A stretch of DNA of 64,000 nucleotides, taken from Phocoena phocoena. Lineage: Eukaryota > Chordata > Mammalia > Artiodactyla > Phocoenidae. Below the pieces are notes generated by a model. It was not told the DNA's origin, did not search any database, and saw nothing but the letters and a program-made list of their open reading frames with translations. Of this stretch, positions 13,310-25,390 are shown one piece after another (the first letter of the stretch is position 1; every line of letters starts with the position of its first letter). A program made the translations under genes and the position numbers. The stretch is taken from NCBI RefSeq assembly GCF_963924675.1, contig NC_089221.1, positions 91,575,835-91,639,834 of the forward strand. Reading direction: 5' to 3'.

Positions 13310-13643
13310 GGTTTGTTACTGTAGGTCTTTTCCTTCTCTTGTGTTTCCTGCCCAGAGAAGTTCCTTTAGGATTTGTTGTAAAGCTGGTTTGGTGGTGCTG
13401 AATTCTCTTAGCTTTTGCTTGTCTGTAAAGGTTTTAATTTCTCCGTCGAATCAGAATGAGATTCTTGCTGGGTAGAGTAATCTCGGTTGTAGGTTTTTTC
13501 CCTTTCATCACTTTAAATATGTCCTGCCACTCCCTTCTGGCTTACAGAGTTTCTGCTGAACGATCAACTGTTAACCTTATGGGGATTCCGTTATATGTTA
13601 TTTGTTGCTTTTCCCTTGCTGCTTTTAATATTTTTTCTTTGTG
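13310..13643 (-). pseudogene. L1 ORF1 C-terminal remnant
   Basis: The complement encodes an ILKAAREKQQITYNGIPIRL segment followed, in another frame, by an ORF1p C-terminal-domain-like stretch (residues such as SAETL). ORF1p is the L1 RNA-binding chaperone. The N-terminal coiled coil is absent because of truncation. Confidence 0.85.
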
Positions 13644-13728
13644 TGTGGCTACTGGGAATGTTAAATTACAAACTAGGCCACCATTCATAGCTAGCATTTT
13701 GCTTCTATTTGGCAATGCTGTTCTAAAT
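13644..13728 (+). mobile_element. hAT-type element, right part
   Basis: It resumes with gtggctactgggaatgttaa and runs to a terminal ggcaatgctgttctaaa. This pairs imperfectly, in inverted orientation, with the left end near 8610 (tctagacctgtactgtcca). It completes the element broken at 8897. Confidence 0.65.
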
Positions 13729-16700
13729 GCTATATAACACAAGAGTGTGGAAACAAATGACTTCTGTGGTATGATTCCTCCCCATGTACATGTATTTTTA
13801 AAAACCTTCTTTGACTTCTAATCATGTGCCTTATATGTGATAGAGTGCAGGATTTTCTTTTCAGTTGCCAAATTGACTTGTACAATATTATGAAGTTGCA
13901 TCTATGCTGAACTTCTCATAGGGTCCACACATTGAGCAAGCCTGCAAGCAGCCCCCAGCTCTATCCAGGAGACAGTTAGAGTTGGGCTCGTACTCAGGCA
14001 CTTTTTGCACCCCTTCCCTCCTGTCATTTTCATCTATCATTTCACCTAGAGTTTAAAGGAAATGAAAAAAGAGAATGAGAAATGAGACAAAGCATGAGAC
14101 GGTGAAGTTAGCTGAAATCATAAAAATGATAGACTAATTTTCTACTAATGTCTGAATCATGGGACTGCTTTGCTCATAAGATTTGTGAAACAAAGTAGAA
14201 TTGCTACCGTTAATACAAGTGAAAAATACAAGAGTGAAAGAGCACATCTGAACTGGCTGCATTTTTCCTTCTTGGTAATCTGAAACTTTGCCTTTTCTGG
14301 GAGTATGACTTTTCACTTCGTCTAGTTGTTTGAATTATTTTGAGATTCTCTCATTTCCTTTTGGAATAAAACACCTAGTGATATGTATTGTTTTAGTAAA
14401 AATGAAGTCATTGATGAAAAGTGTAAATAATCATTGCAGTAATAGTCTTTTTGTTCAAGTATTCTTCTCAAAGAAAAAAAAATTAAATGTCTTATTTTCC
14501 CCTTTTTGTTAAAATATTTAATTCACTGTCTGCTTCTTGGCCATTGATACTATAGTGGTAGATGTCATAGACAAATTGCTGAAGAAAAGAATGTAATTGA
14601 CTTTTTCACTGAATAAATGAGTTTTTCATACATCACTTTAAGGAGTTGACCCATTTAAACTTTTGCAACATATTTTAAGTTAGCTTGAGAGAGGTGTTAT
14701 GAAAAAATATGGGATTGTAAATGTTGGAATTAAGCGAAAATTAGTTTACTTTAACATCACCTTTTAACATGTCCTAAGAACTCTCCTGTCAAAAATTTGA
14801 ACTGCATTTTACATTAGATTTAGTTGAATGCGTTTGCATCAAAATTACCAGTTAACTTTCGCTGGGGGGGAAGAAACCTCTTGAGAGCCAAAATGGATTC
14901 AAAATATCCCTGTCCTTGTGTTCATGAACTCAGTACCCATAATTTTAGAGAAGAAATTTTATTTACCATTGGGAAAATCTGTAGTTTGCAAATTTGTGAT
15001 TTGAACTGACCCCTAATGAAAATCCACATACTGGAAAAGGATTTGATGGCTTTATGGCTAGTTATTTTTTTAACCAGCCCCCTTCAGATACCGATTGTAA
15101 GCAGTATCTTGCCTCCTTCACCAGCTAGCTTGTCTATTTGCTTCTACATATCTCAGGCAAAATCTCTTCATAGCAATAATGGAAAAGATTATTTACTGGA
15201 GAATGGCAACAAAAGACTTTTTTGAGAATAATTCATCTCATTCTATAGAATGATTTACATACATGCTTACACACTAAAACAGTCACAATGAATATAAATG
15301 TGTACATTTAACTAACTTCAAATGATAAGAATAACAGAGTGACTGGTGGTAACTGCTGCTCTATTTCTACTCGGGTGTTAGCGAAAATCTTACTGGACTG
15401 GCTAAAGGAACTAAGAGTCCTGATTTTATTCCAGTCATGCCTGGGATTGGAATGTCCGTGAAGAAAAGTCATTTTTCTTTGAATGGGGTGTGGGAAAGGA
15501 CCTAGATAGGAGGACGAATTTTTCTTAGTAAGTGTAGCTTTCATAGGGATAGCTGAATTTGAGACCATAACTTAGGTAAGTGAATTGGATTCTCCCAATT
15601 CAGAGAGACTTAATTCCATTCTGTCCAGCTTCCTTATGCCCTCTCCCCACTACATTTTGAGGACCTTGTTTTAACTGGGCTCTGCAGAATTTACCTTTAC
15701 ATAAATTTGGTTCCATTTACAGATTTAGATTCACTTTTAGGACAGGACTGAAGGACAAGCTATTGTAGTTTTCTTTGCATATTCACTCTATCACTTATTT
15801 TTTGTTTCTGCAATTCACTTGCAAAAAGACTAAATTTAGTTGGTTTTCATATGAGAAAGAGAAGTCTGTTCAGTTAAGAATCATTTATTTTGAAGACCTT
15901 TTGATATAATTAATAAACTGGCATTTGAATTAGGCAAGGATACTTACTAAAGAGTGAATGTTCTTAAATAATAAAGCCTTGGAATCTTTTAAACTACCAT
16001 TTTAAACTACCATTGACTTTGGACTGAAAGGAAATGTTAAAGTATTTAACACTTATAGATTATATTCTCTCAGTTTCCAAGCTACTGCTTGGTTGTGAAT
16101 TAAACATTTTTGGAAACGGCCTGAAGTTTTCAGGATTCCAGAGTCACCTTATAAATGTATTGAAACCAGTTATTGTTTTTAAATGAAACTTACTAATAAA
16201 ATATAAGTGTACCTTAAAAACCTATGGTTTAAAAATCCAAATGTGTAGAATTATAAGACAGGAGATGATAATACGGATTACAGAAGAATATTTTATTTTA
16301 TGAAATACTCAATGTTCCCTTTAAAGATAATAATTTTTTCCTGTGCTTATCATTATTTATACGTGGATATTTATCTATAGGTCACAAAGTTTGCAGATAA
16401 AATTTAAAACAATTTTGGGAGCCATTGTCTTTGAAGATCAATTCAAAATGACAGCAAAGCATCTCTGGAATTGAAATTTAATGCAGTGGAAAAACATTAT
16501 GTGATCTAGACATGTTCAGTTTGGTTGACTCGGGTTTTAGAAAAAGTCAATTATGTAAAATACTCTTTGAATCATTTATGCAATGGGAAAAAGGAGCTAA
16601 TTATCTGGGCTTTAGCCCTAGATATTGAACTCATTAAAAATGCCTTCTATAATTTCAAACTGAAACCCAATTAATAATTTAAAAAGAAAAAGAAAATTAA

Positions 16701-16850
16701 ACATCCAGTCATTTGAAAATAACATTTGTTTAATTGTAGATAAAAAATATAATAATTGAGATGTTGTTAACCTTCCACTTGGCACATTGGGTTTATCTGT
16801 GTTGTGGTTTTATTTGTCTAATTTCATTGACTGATTGACTTCTTTGTATA
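13729..16850 (+). other. Unique intron
   Basis: No gene or clear repeat. A 14-base tandem copy (ttttaaactaccat) lies near 15988-16015. The short frames at 14824-15225 and 15308-15568 have no family resemblance. Confidence 0.45.
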
Positions 16851-17060
16851 ACAAACATGCGCTAAATTCTTACTAGGTGTCACAGCCTATGATCCATGCT
16901 GGAGACATGAATAAGACTTGATCCCTGGACTTAGGATCTTAGAGCCTTGTGGGTTCAGACAAACATGCACACACAGAAGAGTGATGCAGTGTCACAAGGT
17001 TGTGACACCTGTTGGTTCAGGGCATTATGAGGGTACATAGGTTAATGATTCCAGGACTTT
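16850..17060 (+). repeat. Ancient mammalian repeat, weak
   Basis: The order 'acaaacatgcgctaaattct', 'ctggagacatgaataagac' and 'agagccttgtgggttcagac' matches a widespread old element (L2/MIR-age). It is strongly diverged and the family is not assigned. Confidence 0.4.
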
Positions 17061-17778
17061 ACAACTTAAGAATATTCTATTATCAGTAAGCATCCACACC
17101 AAATCAGTTGCCACCTGAATGATCTTATCACTCCTCCTGAGTGAAAGACAAATAAGGCAGCATGATTAAAGGCATGCATTTGTATGGAACTCTTCAGGGT
17201 CCGGGGTCAACACCTCACTCCCTCCCTGGGGGGCCTGGCCAGTCTTGGAGGAAATGTGTAGCCATTTTTTGCTGCACTTAACCATCCTCCTAAGGACTCA
17301 TTGAAGTTGAAGCTTCTTAAGCTAAAGCCAAACCAAGATGTGAACTTTGACATTTTGGCCCCTCTTGTGTTGACCCTGATTCTGAGCTGTTTACTGTCTA
17401 CTTAGTCTGGTAGTTCTTCCCCTAAGGGTGCTGTGGCCTCCAGGCTTCTCACAGTATGTAGGTTGTTTCACCTGCTTCAGTTTTCTTTCCCTGCATTGAG
17501 TGACCCCAACCACGACCCTTTCACCTCCATCATCTCATTAAAATTTAAGTTTGCTCATTTTTAAAAAGTGAGTTTGAAATGAATGTTAGCTGGGTATAGG
17601 ACTCAAGACTTGGGATTTAGTCCATCTCTAGGACCAGTAGTCATCTCAGTGTCATTTGGAGGTGAAGACAGAGGTTGATTAAGGGATGTTTATTGGTCTG
17701 GTGCCTTGACTTGCGGGAAAATAAATGTGCAATCTTGTAAATGCTTGGAAATAAGAAGACAAATAGTTTCTTAGATTA
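17061..17778 (+). other. Unique intron
   Basis: No gene or recognised repeat. Confidence 0.4.
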
Positions 17779-17792
17779 AGAATAAGTACAAA

Positions 17793-18134
17793 AACGACTT
17801 CCCTGGTGGCACAGTGGTTAAGGATCCGCCTGCCAATGCAGGGGACACGGGTTTGATCCCTGGTCTGGGAAGATCCCACTTGCCATGGAGCAACTAAGCC
17901 CACATGCTACAACTACTGAGCCTGTGCTCAAGAGCCCGTCAGCCATAACTACTGAAGCCCACGTGCCTAGAGCCCGTGCTCTGCGACAAGAGAAGCCACT
18001 GTGATGAGAAGCCTGTGCACCGCAACAAAGAGTAGACCCCACTCGCTGCAACTAGAGAAAGCCCACGCGCAGCAACAAAGACCCAATGCAGCCAAAAATA
18101 AATACATAAAAAATAAAATAAATTTATAAAAAAA
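17793..18134 (+). mobile_element. CHR-1 SINE, full length
   Basis: At about 340 bases it includes the head acttccctggtggcacagtg, a middle with repeated ctactgagcc/ctactgaagcc units, and the 3' part gcaacaaagacccaatgcag with an A-rich tail. A 14-base duplication, aagaat(a/g)agtacaa, lies at 17779-17792 and 18135-18148. Confidence 0.95.
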
Positions 18135-18148
18135 AAGAATGAGTACAA

Positions 18149-18525
18149 GGTAGGTGACACCTTGTTGAGTAATCCTCCCTGGTGTGTACCTGTTACTTAG
18201 CCTAACATGGCATGTTGAACTTTATTGGTACTGGTGCAGAACTGATGTAACCATCCTCCTCAATCATGGCGTGCTATATTCCAGGTTGTATGAGGTTTCT
18301 CTGGCTTTCGTTCTTTGTTTCTTCTTCACCAGCCATCCCACCTCCCTACCTCTACCCCCAGTAAGCATCCATTCTAATGTGTTTGGTGTATGTCTTTGGA
18401 AATGAATGTATCATTATAAAATTCAGTGTTTTCTATATAATCAAGCTTTTAACATACACAAATGGTATTATGCTGCTTAGTGAATGAGATGCCAGGGGCT
18501 TGCCAGAAGTTCAGTAAGGCTTGAA
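18149..18525 (+). other. Unique intron
   Basis: Pyrimidine-rich around 18310-18360. No gene is supported. Confidence 0.4.
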
Positions 18526-18725
18526 GTGAAGGCACTAATAGCAGAAGAGGTAGGCAGGAGCCAACTGATAGATGACCTTATGTGTCATGCTAAGGAATTG
18601 GGATTTCATCCATCAATAGTAGGGGGTTATTAAAAAAGGGAATGACAATATCAGCTTTGAGGCCCAAAGTTACTTTGACAGTAGTGTGGAAGATGGCTTG
18701 GAGGGTATGTATGTAAGTGCTAAGC
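18526..18725 (+). repeat. Ancient mammalian repeat, weak
   Basis: The text 'accttatgtgtcatgctaag', 'ggaattgggatttcatcc' and 'aagatggcttggaggg' resembles an old L2/MIR-age element. It is diverged, with no flanking duplication. Confidence 0.4.
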
Positions 18726-18840
18726 TTGGCACTTAGTTTGTAGGAACTTCTCAATAATGATAGCGAGTATTACTTTTCATGTTTCAGTAATCCCTGTTCT
18801 ACTGAATACAGTATAGCTTTAAGATTAAGAATATATTCTG

Positions 18841-19050
18841 GGGGCTTCCCTGGTGGCGCAGTGGTTGAGAGTCTGCCTGCCGATGCAGGGGACACGGGTT
18901 CATGCCCCGGTCTGGGAAGATCCCACGTGCCGCGGAGCGGCTAGGCCCGTGAGCCATGGCCGCTGAGCCTGCACGTCCGGAGCCTGTGCTCCATAACGGG
19001 AGAGGCCTCAACAGTGAGAGGCCCACATATGGCAAAAAAAAAAAAAAAAA
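18841..19050 (+). mobile_element. CHR SINE, short A-tailed form
   Basis: Perfect 14-base duplication, aagaatatattctg, at 18827-18840 and 19051-19064. It has a long pure A tail and several CpGs retained, which suggests a fairly recent insertion. Confidence 0.96.
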
Positions 19051-19064
19051 AAGAATATATTCTG

Positions 19065-20525
19065 ACACACTGACTTAAAGAAAATTCTAGTGAATTACAA
19101 AAATGCATAGTAGTCCTTTTTTTATACTTACTGAACTACAAAAAGTCATTGTAAGTGTATTTTATTTTCTAGCACACAAAACAATTATTTGTGTTCATTT
19201 GGGAAGCTTTATCTAGTGTTCTGGGCTGTGATGAGTATTATGAGTCCTCTTAGCTGTGTTCATCTGATAGCAGTGGTGAGCATTATTCTCATAGGCATAT
19301 GACAGATCTCACACATACCTACCCTAGGAATGCCATTAAAATATAGTTGAATTTAAATAGTGAAGTTTTTGTGCGGAGAGAATGTTATTAAAGAATCTGA
19401 CCATTATCAATCTTTCTATAATCAGAGCATTGCCTGGGTGAATGTGAAAAACTTCAAATCCCCCCCTTCTACAACTTCACCCAACACCCTCTGCTATTGT
19501 GAGGAGATGTGGCATCAGTTTAGCTGGCATAAGGTTTTAATGAGGTCCAAGGCAAAAAGAAAAAAAAATATTCTATTTCCTCTTCCTCATATTTTCTAAG
19601 ATTGGCTAATGGAGGGGGCTGCCTGCTGCCATGTGGCAGCCACCACCTGCATAGTTGCTGGCTTTGGAGAAGACTTGCTGAGAGAGTGCTGTTATTAGCA
19701 TACTATATAGCTTGCCTTGTACCTCTGTGATTTCTTTTTGAAGATTAATTGAGTTTTGAATGGAAAAACTCTAAACAGGTGATATGTTAACCCATTTTTT
19801 CTTTGGAAGGAAAAAGGAGTTCAGGAGATAATAGAAAGTCTACATAATGGATAAGAGACCAGCTGGACAATCTGTGACTCCCACAGAATGTGTAGGGAGA
19901 TATTCAGGTTTTATAGAGCCAGCATCACACCCTCTGTTCATATGGCAGAGCTGTCATTCAAAGGAAAGTTGAAGGATTCCCTGCTTTTCTAGAGAAGTTT
20001 CTCAAGGCCTGATAATTGTAAATATTATATAAAAACAGCTGTGCTTGCTGTTGTCTTTGTTCTCATTCCAGTAGAGAATCAATGTGGATGATTTGTCCAT
20101 CTTCTCAATCTTGAGTGAGGTGGGTTTGTGGTGTTGTTGCTGTTCTTTTTGTGGTTTTTTTGTTTGTTTGTTTCTTTGGTACTTTTTCACTGCCAGTTCT
20201 CTTGGTATATTTAGAAAGCCAGATTAAAAGTTACACCATTCTTTAGAAAAGTCAAAGAACTAAAAATATGGGATGGATTTCTGTTCTGGAAGTGTTAGTC
20301 CTTTTCTTTTTAAACCAAAGCATATTCTTTGATTTTCTAATTATAAGTTTCGGTACAAAGAACTTATTCATTCCAGGAAATACTTCCATTTCATTGCAAG
20401 ATGATGCACCCTGCAACATGGCACAAATGTTTCTCATGCAGCTGAGTGCCAGGGCCTTAAGACCAAAGTGGAGGACCCCTCATAGATACTCAGAGGATGT
20501 GAGTTTGAGGGATTGCCAAATAAGC
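19065..20525 (+). other. Unique intron
   Basis: No gene or clear transposon. The frames at 19360-19599 and 20268-20612 show no family signature; the latter partly overlaps the following MIR. Confidence 0.4.
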
Positions 20526-20539
20526 CAGGTGTCATGGTG

Positions 20540-20735
20540 GTTACAGGCAGTGGCTTTAATGCTAGAGAGAACTGGGATCAAGTTCCAGATTTACCTTTTG
20601 CTAATTGAATGACCTTGAGCAAGTAAGTAACCTCTCTGGGCTTCAATCTTTTCATCTGTAAAAGGGCATAAAAAAGAATTATGCCCATATGTTCTGAGAA
20701 TTAGATGAGATAATACATGTTCACATGTATTCTTC
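20540..20735 (+). repeat. MIR, left part
   Basis: It has the core MIR order: tggctttaatgct, gaatgaccttgagcaagtaa, cctctctgggcttcaatctt, ttcatctgtaaaa, gatgagataatacatgtt. It is split by the SINE at 20749 and continues at 21121. Confidence 0.88.
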
Positions 20736-20748
20736 AGAATATGGCGCA

Positions 20749-21120
20749 GGGACTTCCCTGGTGGCATAGTGGTTAAGAATCTGCCTGCCAGTGCAGGAGA
20801 CATGGGTCCCAGCCCTAGTCCCGGAAGATCCCACATGCCGTGGAGCAACTAAGCCCATGCACCACAACTACTGAGCCTGAATTCTAGAGCCTGTGAGCCA
20901 CAACTACTGAGCCCACATGCCACAACTACTGAAGCCCGTGAACCTAGAGCCCTGCTTCACAATGAGAGAAGCCACTGCAATGAGAAACCCACGTACTGCA
21001 TCAAAGAGTAACCCTGCTTGCTGCAGCTAGAGAAAGCCACGTGCAGCAACGAAGACCCAACACAGCCAAAAATAAAATAAATAAATTTATTAATAAATAA
21101 TTAAAGTTCTTAAAAAAAAA
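20749..21120 (+). mobile_element. CHR-1 SINE, full length
   Basis: At about 370 bases, it ends in gcagcaacgaagacccaaca...ccaaaaataaaat. A duplication (agaatatggcgca at 20736-20748; agaacatggcaca at 21121-21133) has two changes. It is inserted inside a MIR. Confidence 0.94.
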
Positions 21121-21178
21121 AGAACATGGCACAATGCCTGACCTAGAGTAACTGCTTATTAAGTGTTAATTATTATTG
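21121..21178 (+). repeat. MIR, right part
   Basis: The MIR 3' end (gcacaatgcctgacctagag, aagtgttaattattatt) is displaced from its 5' part by the SINE. Confidence 0.8.
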
Positions 21179-21742
21179 TTTCTGAGATAGCTGGATTTGT
21201 TCATATTTTTCATGATCCCATCAGGCTTAGTCAGAACATAAAGAGGCTTCCTTGACTTCTCCTTTTGAGATATTCTGGAGTTTCTTGTGATAGTCAGAAA
21301 TTTCAGGACCCAAACGGATGATACTTCAACCGCAGATTAATAGAATTCTTCAGGCTGTGCCTTATAAATATTCTAGAACAGTCCAAGAAACTCTCAGAGA
21401 TGTCTTTGAGTTTAAAACACAGTGTAGGAATGAGCTGAGGGCCAACAACCCATTGGTTCATGTGATTTGTTGGTGGAGGGCCCCTGCAACTCATATTGGT
21501 ACCTTCAATGGGGCAACATTTGGAACATTGGCTACAGTATACTTTTTGGAGATTTCAGTTAGTAATAGAATTCCTTTTTTCCATCATTGGGCAAATATGA
21601 TTAAAACTAACTTCTTTGCAAACTTAACTTAAGCTATGTATGAAGGAGTTTTTACTACACCAGATGGATGGCCCTTCTATTCTGGATATCCTGTGTTCCT
21701 AAACAGTTTGCAATTCTAAACTGGGTAAGTCTTACTTTAAGC
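21179..21742 (+). other. Unique intron
   Basis: The + frame at 21318-21632 (104 residues) has no recognisable domain and no exon signals of a known gene, so it is left as chance. Confidence 0.4.
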
Positions 21743-21744
21743 CA

Positions 21745-21978
21745 GGGTTTCTCAACCTCAGCACTATTGACATTTTGGGCCAATAATTCTTTGATGTTTT
21801 TTTTTTTTTGAGTGATGTCACCATGTGCTTTGCAGGATATTTAGCACTGTCTCTGTCCTCTACTTACAAGATGTTAGTAGCAAACCCCACTGCACTCAGA
21901 AAACAAAAATGTCTGCAGAGATTGATAAATGTCATCTAGGGAAGGGCCAAAATTACCCCCAGTTGAGAGCCACTGCAG
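21745..21978 (-). mobile_element. MER20-like hAT element
   Basis: The ends are near-inverted repeats: cagggtttctcaacctcagc at the left and ccagttgagagccactgcag at the right. The inner sequence matches the short mammalian MER20 type (cactattgacattttgggcc; ggatatttagcactgtctct). It is non-autonomous and has no ORF. Confidence 0.85.
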
Positions 21979-22099
21979 TAAGTACAGCTACTTAGCATTG
22001 ATAATTTTAATAACAGGTCTAATTGTGCGACTTTAACATTGCTGCTTTGAGGAAGTTTGCTTTCTCCCCTTGATCTCTCTGTCCTCTGGAAGTATTCAT

Positions 22100-23085
22100 T
22101 AAGCCTCTTCTCTCTTTATACTTATCCTGTTCTGTGGCCTCAGCCATCACCTCTCGTCATATGATGTCCAACTCTTTCCAATCTGAACATCTTGACATTT
22201 TAGTTTTAAACTTCATGTATCAAAACCCTATTCCCAGCTTCCCTTTCTCCCAGTTCTTTCTTCTCTGTTCACCATTCTTCCAATAGCTCAGGCTCAAACT
22301 GAATCACCTCTGACTTCTCTGTCCATCTGTCTTTGTCTCCATCCCACCTCTCTCAGTCATCAAGACGACTTTTGAAATCTCTCTTACAACTTTCCCTTTT
22401 CTCCTTTCCCACCACCACTGCCCTCCTGCATGCCTCCACTTTTGTGATGGCTTCTCCAACAGTCTCCTGGGGGGTTTTTTGGTCATTTTATTATACCTCA
22501 ACATCTTTATTGGAGTATAATTGCTTTACAATGGTGTGTTAGTTTCTGCTGTATAACAAAGTGAATCAGCTATAAGTCTCCTGGGTTTTGCTCTCCCTCC
22601 AATATATCCTGCATCCCTTATCCTCTTAAAGCACTGATCGTAATACTCCCATACTCAGAAACCTCAATAACTTTCCTTTGCCTATGGGGTTGATAACAGA
22701 TTCCCAATCTTGGCATGTAAAACTTTCCATACTCACACCTCATCTTATTTCACGTTAGACCACCCCTCATCCACCCAATGGAATAGCCTACCTAAGAGTT
22801 CTCACTGTTCTTTTTGTGTGTCTTGAATCCCAGCTTCTGAGCCATTGCTCACTTCCTTTTCATGGACTGGCCATGGCTGTCATCTGTTCCTGCTAAATTC
22901 TTCTTATCCTTTAAGGAGAGTCAAATGATGCTTCCTTTATGAAGCTTTCCCTGATTCCATAACTTTTCTTTAAGCTACCATTGCCTTTTTCTGAGCTTCT
23001 TCCTTGTATCACTTGGTCTTCTAGCAGCGTGCGTAGTTAGAGACTCAGGAAGGATTTTTTGAATAAGTAAGTGAGTGAACAGAGA
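22100..23085 (+). mobile_element. LINE-2 3' region
   Basis: A diverged copy of the L2 3' part, with 'actttcctttgcctatggg', 'gaagctttccctgattcc' and a 3' tail resembling gaataagtaagtgagtgaac. It carries the very short L1 at 22472. It has no intact frame. Confidence 0.75.
22472..22574 (-). mobile_element. Very short 5'-truncated L1
   Basis: About 100 bases of L1 3' end (acatctttattggagtataa, ttgctttacaatggtgtgtt) lie between two copies of agtctcctggg (22461-22471 and 22575-22585). The tail side (ggggttttttggtcatttta) is degraded. The sequence matches the 3' ends of the L1s at 9161 and 43099. Confidence 0.9.
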
Positions 23086-23259
23086 TGGGATCTCTTCCTT
23101 AACAGAATTAAAACTTGAAATGTTTTACCCTTCTACTGAAAGATCTATTAGAAACTCTGTTATCAATTAATCTGTCTTTATACTTAAGTAATATGAATAG
23201 CCACACAACTTTTCTTAAAAATATCAATTATGCAAGTCATCAAATCCTCTCTCCCACTG

Positions 23260-23415
23260 CATGTTAGCTTTGTGGCCTTGGTCGTATTACTTTACTTCTC
23301 TGAACCTTGGTTGTCTCATCTCTTCAAATAAGTTACTGTTATGAAATCATGTGTGCAAAGGGGTCCAATCAGTGCCTGGAATGTAGGGCTCCGTACATGT
23401 TGACTATTTGTTCTT
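23260..23415 (+). repeat. MIR
   Basis: It shows the core order gccttggtcgtattacttta, cttctctgaaccttggttgt, ctcatctcttc and cagtgcctggaatgtagg. Confidence 0.75.
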
Positions 23416-25260
23416 TACCATTGGAACTATCCAAAACACCCTCTCTAAGTGAATTTCTTCTTTCTACAAAATACCTAAAATATAGACATAGCTATATGCT
23501 ACTTGGTTATTTTACTGTTGCGGAGTTAAGAGGGAGGCCAATGAAATGGGACCTAAGTTTAACGTATGCTCTTTCAAATGATGTATGAGGTGATGTAAAT
23601 TGTCCTTTAAAATAATTTCTTGCAGTAATTGTGTGGGCATGTAAAGTGATAGGAGTAGAATCTTCCTTGTAGTGGACATTAGAATTCTTAAGTGTATCTT
23701 TTTTCCCCATTAAGGCAATTTTTTCCTATAGAAGCCACAGCTGTAAAGTGTAATAGAAATTAATGGAAAAAGCAGTCCAATATTAATTATGATATTTTGG
23801 GGAATGCATCTAATTAATATATAAGATATGGCTAGTAATTAGAGTGAAATTTCTTTTAAAGTAACATTTGGTTAGCTACAAGCTGTGTAATTTTGAGGGA
23901 AAGGTAGTGACAGGTTTTGATGCTGTTAACACTGCTCATGAAGACTCACCTTTACTGTCTTGTCCAAATCCAGAGAAGATTTAACCAATAGCACATCAAA
24001 ATCCATGTAATGGAAAGTCCTATTGTTCTAACACTCTTGTGATCATGAATCTGCAAATCCAGTTATTAGTAAAGAGTATATCATAATCCAATTTTGTAAC
24101 AGTGAAGCCTGTTAATGAATATAAAGTATTGCTCTTCTTCAATGTATTTATAAGAATGTAAATTGCTTTATATTCTATTGGTGAATATAAAGTACTGCTC
24201 ATTTGCCCCATAATATACATTTTACATTCTAAAAATTTGCTTTATAATTGACCAATAAATTTAATAGTACCTTTAATTAAAAAAAGAAACAAACATGGTC
24301 CATCATCTTTTCAGAATATTTTCATATTTGAGAACTTTAAAAAGCTGGAAGTTAAAAATCTACAGAAGCTAATGAATTAATTAATTTATTCTTATCATTA
24401 TAACGATATACTCCAGTATAATTTTGTGTTTCTTTTCTGTTCTTGAATATGACTGAAAACCATTGAGATCTTGAAATAAGTGTCTTCTTAATATGTGGAA
24501 TTTACTATTTCCATCTTCGTAATGAGCAATATACAGATGAGGAAAGTTGATATTTACCAATATAGATTTTATTGTGTATAAACTAAACCAGAAATAACTA
24601 CAAACAACTGAGAGAGCTTTTTCAATCTTGACATTTTGATGAAGCAATAATATCAATTTAGATGATGAAATATCATTTCTGAAATAGATGGATTTGACAT
24701 CAAAAAAGTATTTTATCAAAGAAAAGAGAATGCAGTAGCAGAATGATATGACAAATGGTTAACATACATGATTCCACATGGCTCTTTCTGTTCAAGACAC
24801 TTTGTTTCCTGATAAACATTTTATTATCTTGTTTATTGCTGGGTCAGCTGAGAAATTCTTTTGTACCTTATTTGAAATGAATGTGCCTTTGGGTGACCTT
24901 TTGGCCAGAGTTCTTTAAGAAGAAAACTGTCAGTTGAAAGGTTTTATTTCTTCCGCAAAATCAGTGGTCAAAGGGAAAGGTCACTGTTTGCCCAGATAAT
25001 TAGAAACTTTTGCTAGCATTAGTTTTTCAATTGATAAGGGATAGAAACAGTGAGCTACTTTAATTTAAGGACTATTTGCCTTGTGCAATTTAATGAGTAT
25101 TGATTTGTTCAGGTTAATTTGAAATGATAACATTGAGGTGGTGAACAGAACAGGGAATGTCATTTATTAATGAGTCTGTGTCTATCTGACTTAGGTTAGT
25201 CCTCACATGAGATTCTGAAATCAGGTACACTAAGGGGAAAAGGAGGAAATTAAAATTCAT
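23416..25260 (+). other. Unique AT-rich intron
   Basis: No gene or repeat is recognised. Minus frames at 24381-24719 and 24020-24220 have AT-driven composition only. Confidence 0.4.
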
Positions 25261-25261
25261 T

Positions 25262-25390
25262 TAGCTCCATTTATGTGCCTGACACTGTGCTAGGATCTTT
25301 CACATAAAATATCTAATTTAATCCTCAAGACAACCTTATTTGTTGAGGATTATGATTTCAGTTGTTTACATATGAAGAAACTTATTCTTT
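25262..25390 (-). repeat. MIR, antisense
   Basis: The + strand shows the complement of the MIR core: tgcctgacactgtgctagga, atctaatttaatcctcaaga, and atatgaagaaact. Confidence 0.8.

Larger units (their letters stand above)
9161..13643 (-). mobile_element. L1 retrotransposon, 5' truncated, dead
   Basis: Antisense to CAMK4. On + it opens with the poly-T tail (9161-9174) and the 3' UTR. It then carries ORF2 (about 9480-13293) and the C-terminal part of ORF1 (about 13300-13643), where it is truncated. ORF2 starts with MAIGTYISIITLNVNGLNAP at 13293, the apurinic endonuclease domain, and includes QETHF. The reverse transcriptase FADD motif is encoded near 11200-11220. The frame is broken into at least nine pieces by frameshifts and stops, so it cannot move. 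It is inserted in the hAT element. No clean duplication was found. Confidence 0.93.

Noticed and set aside
9161..13643. The L1 as a possibly active element
   Set aside because: ORF2 is split by many frameshifts and stops, and the 5' end and most of ORF1 are missing.
10024..13737. Plus-strand hydrophobic frames such as 11028-11414, 12134-12364 and 13456-13737
   Set aside because: They are antisense shadows of L1 ORF2 and ORF1.
21318..21632. 104-residue plus frame as an exon or retrogene
   Set aside because: No recognisable homologue, no poly(A) tail and no direct repeats around it.
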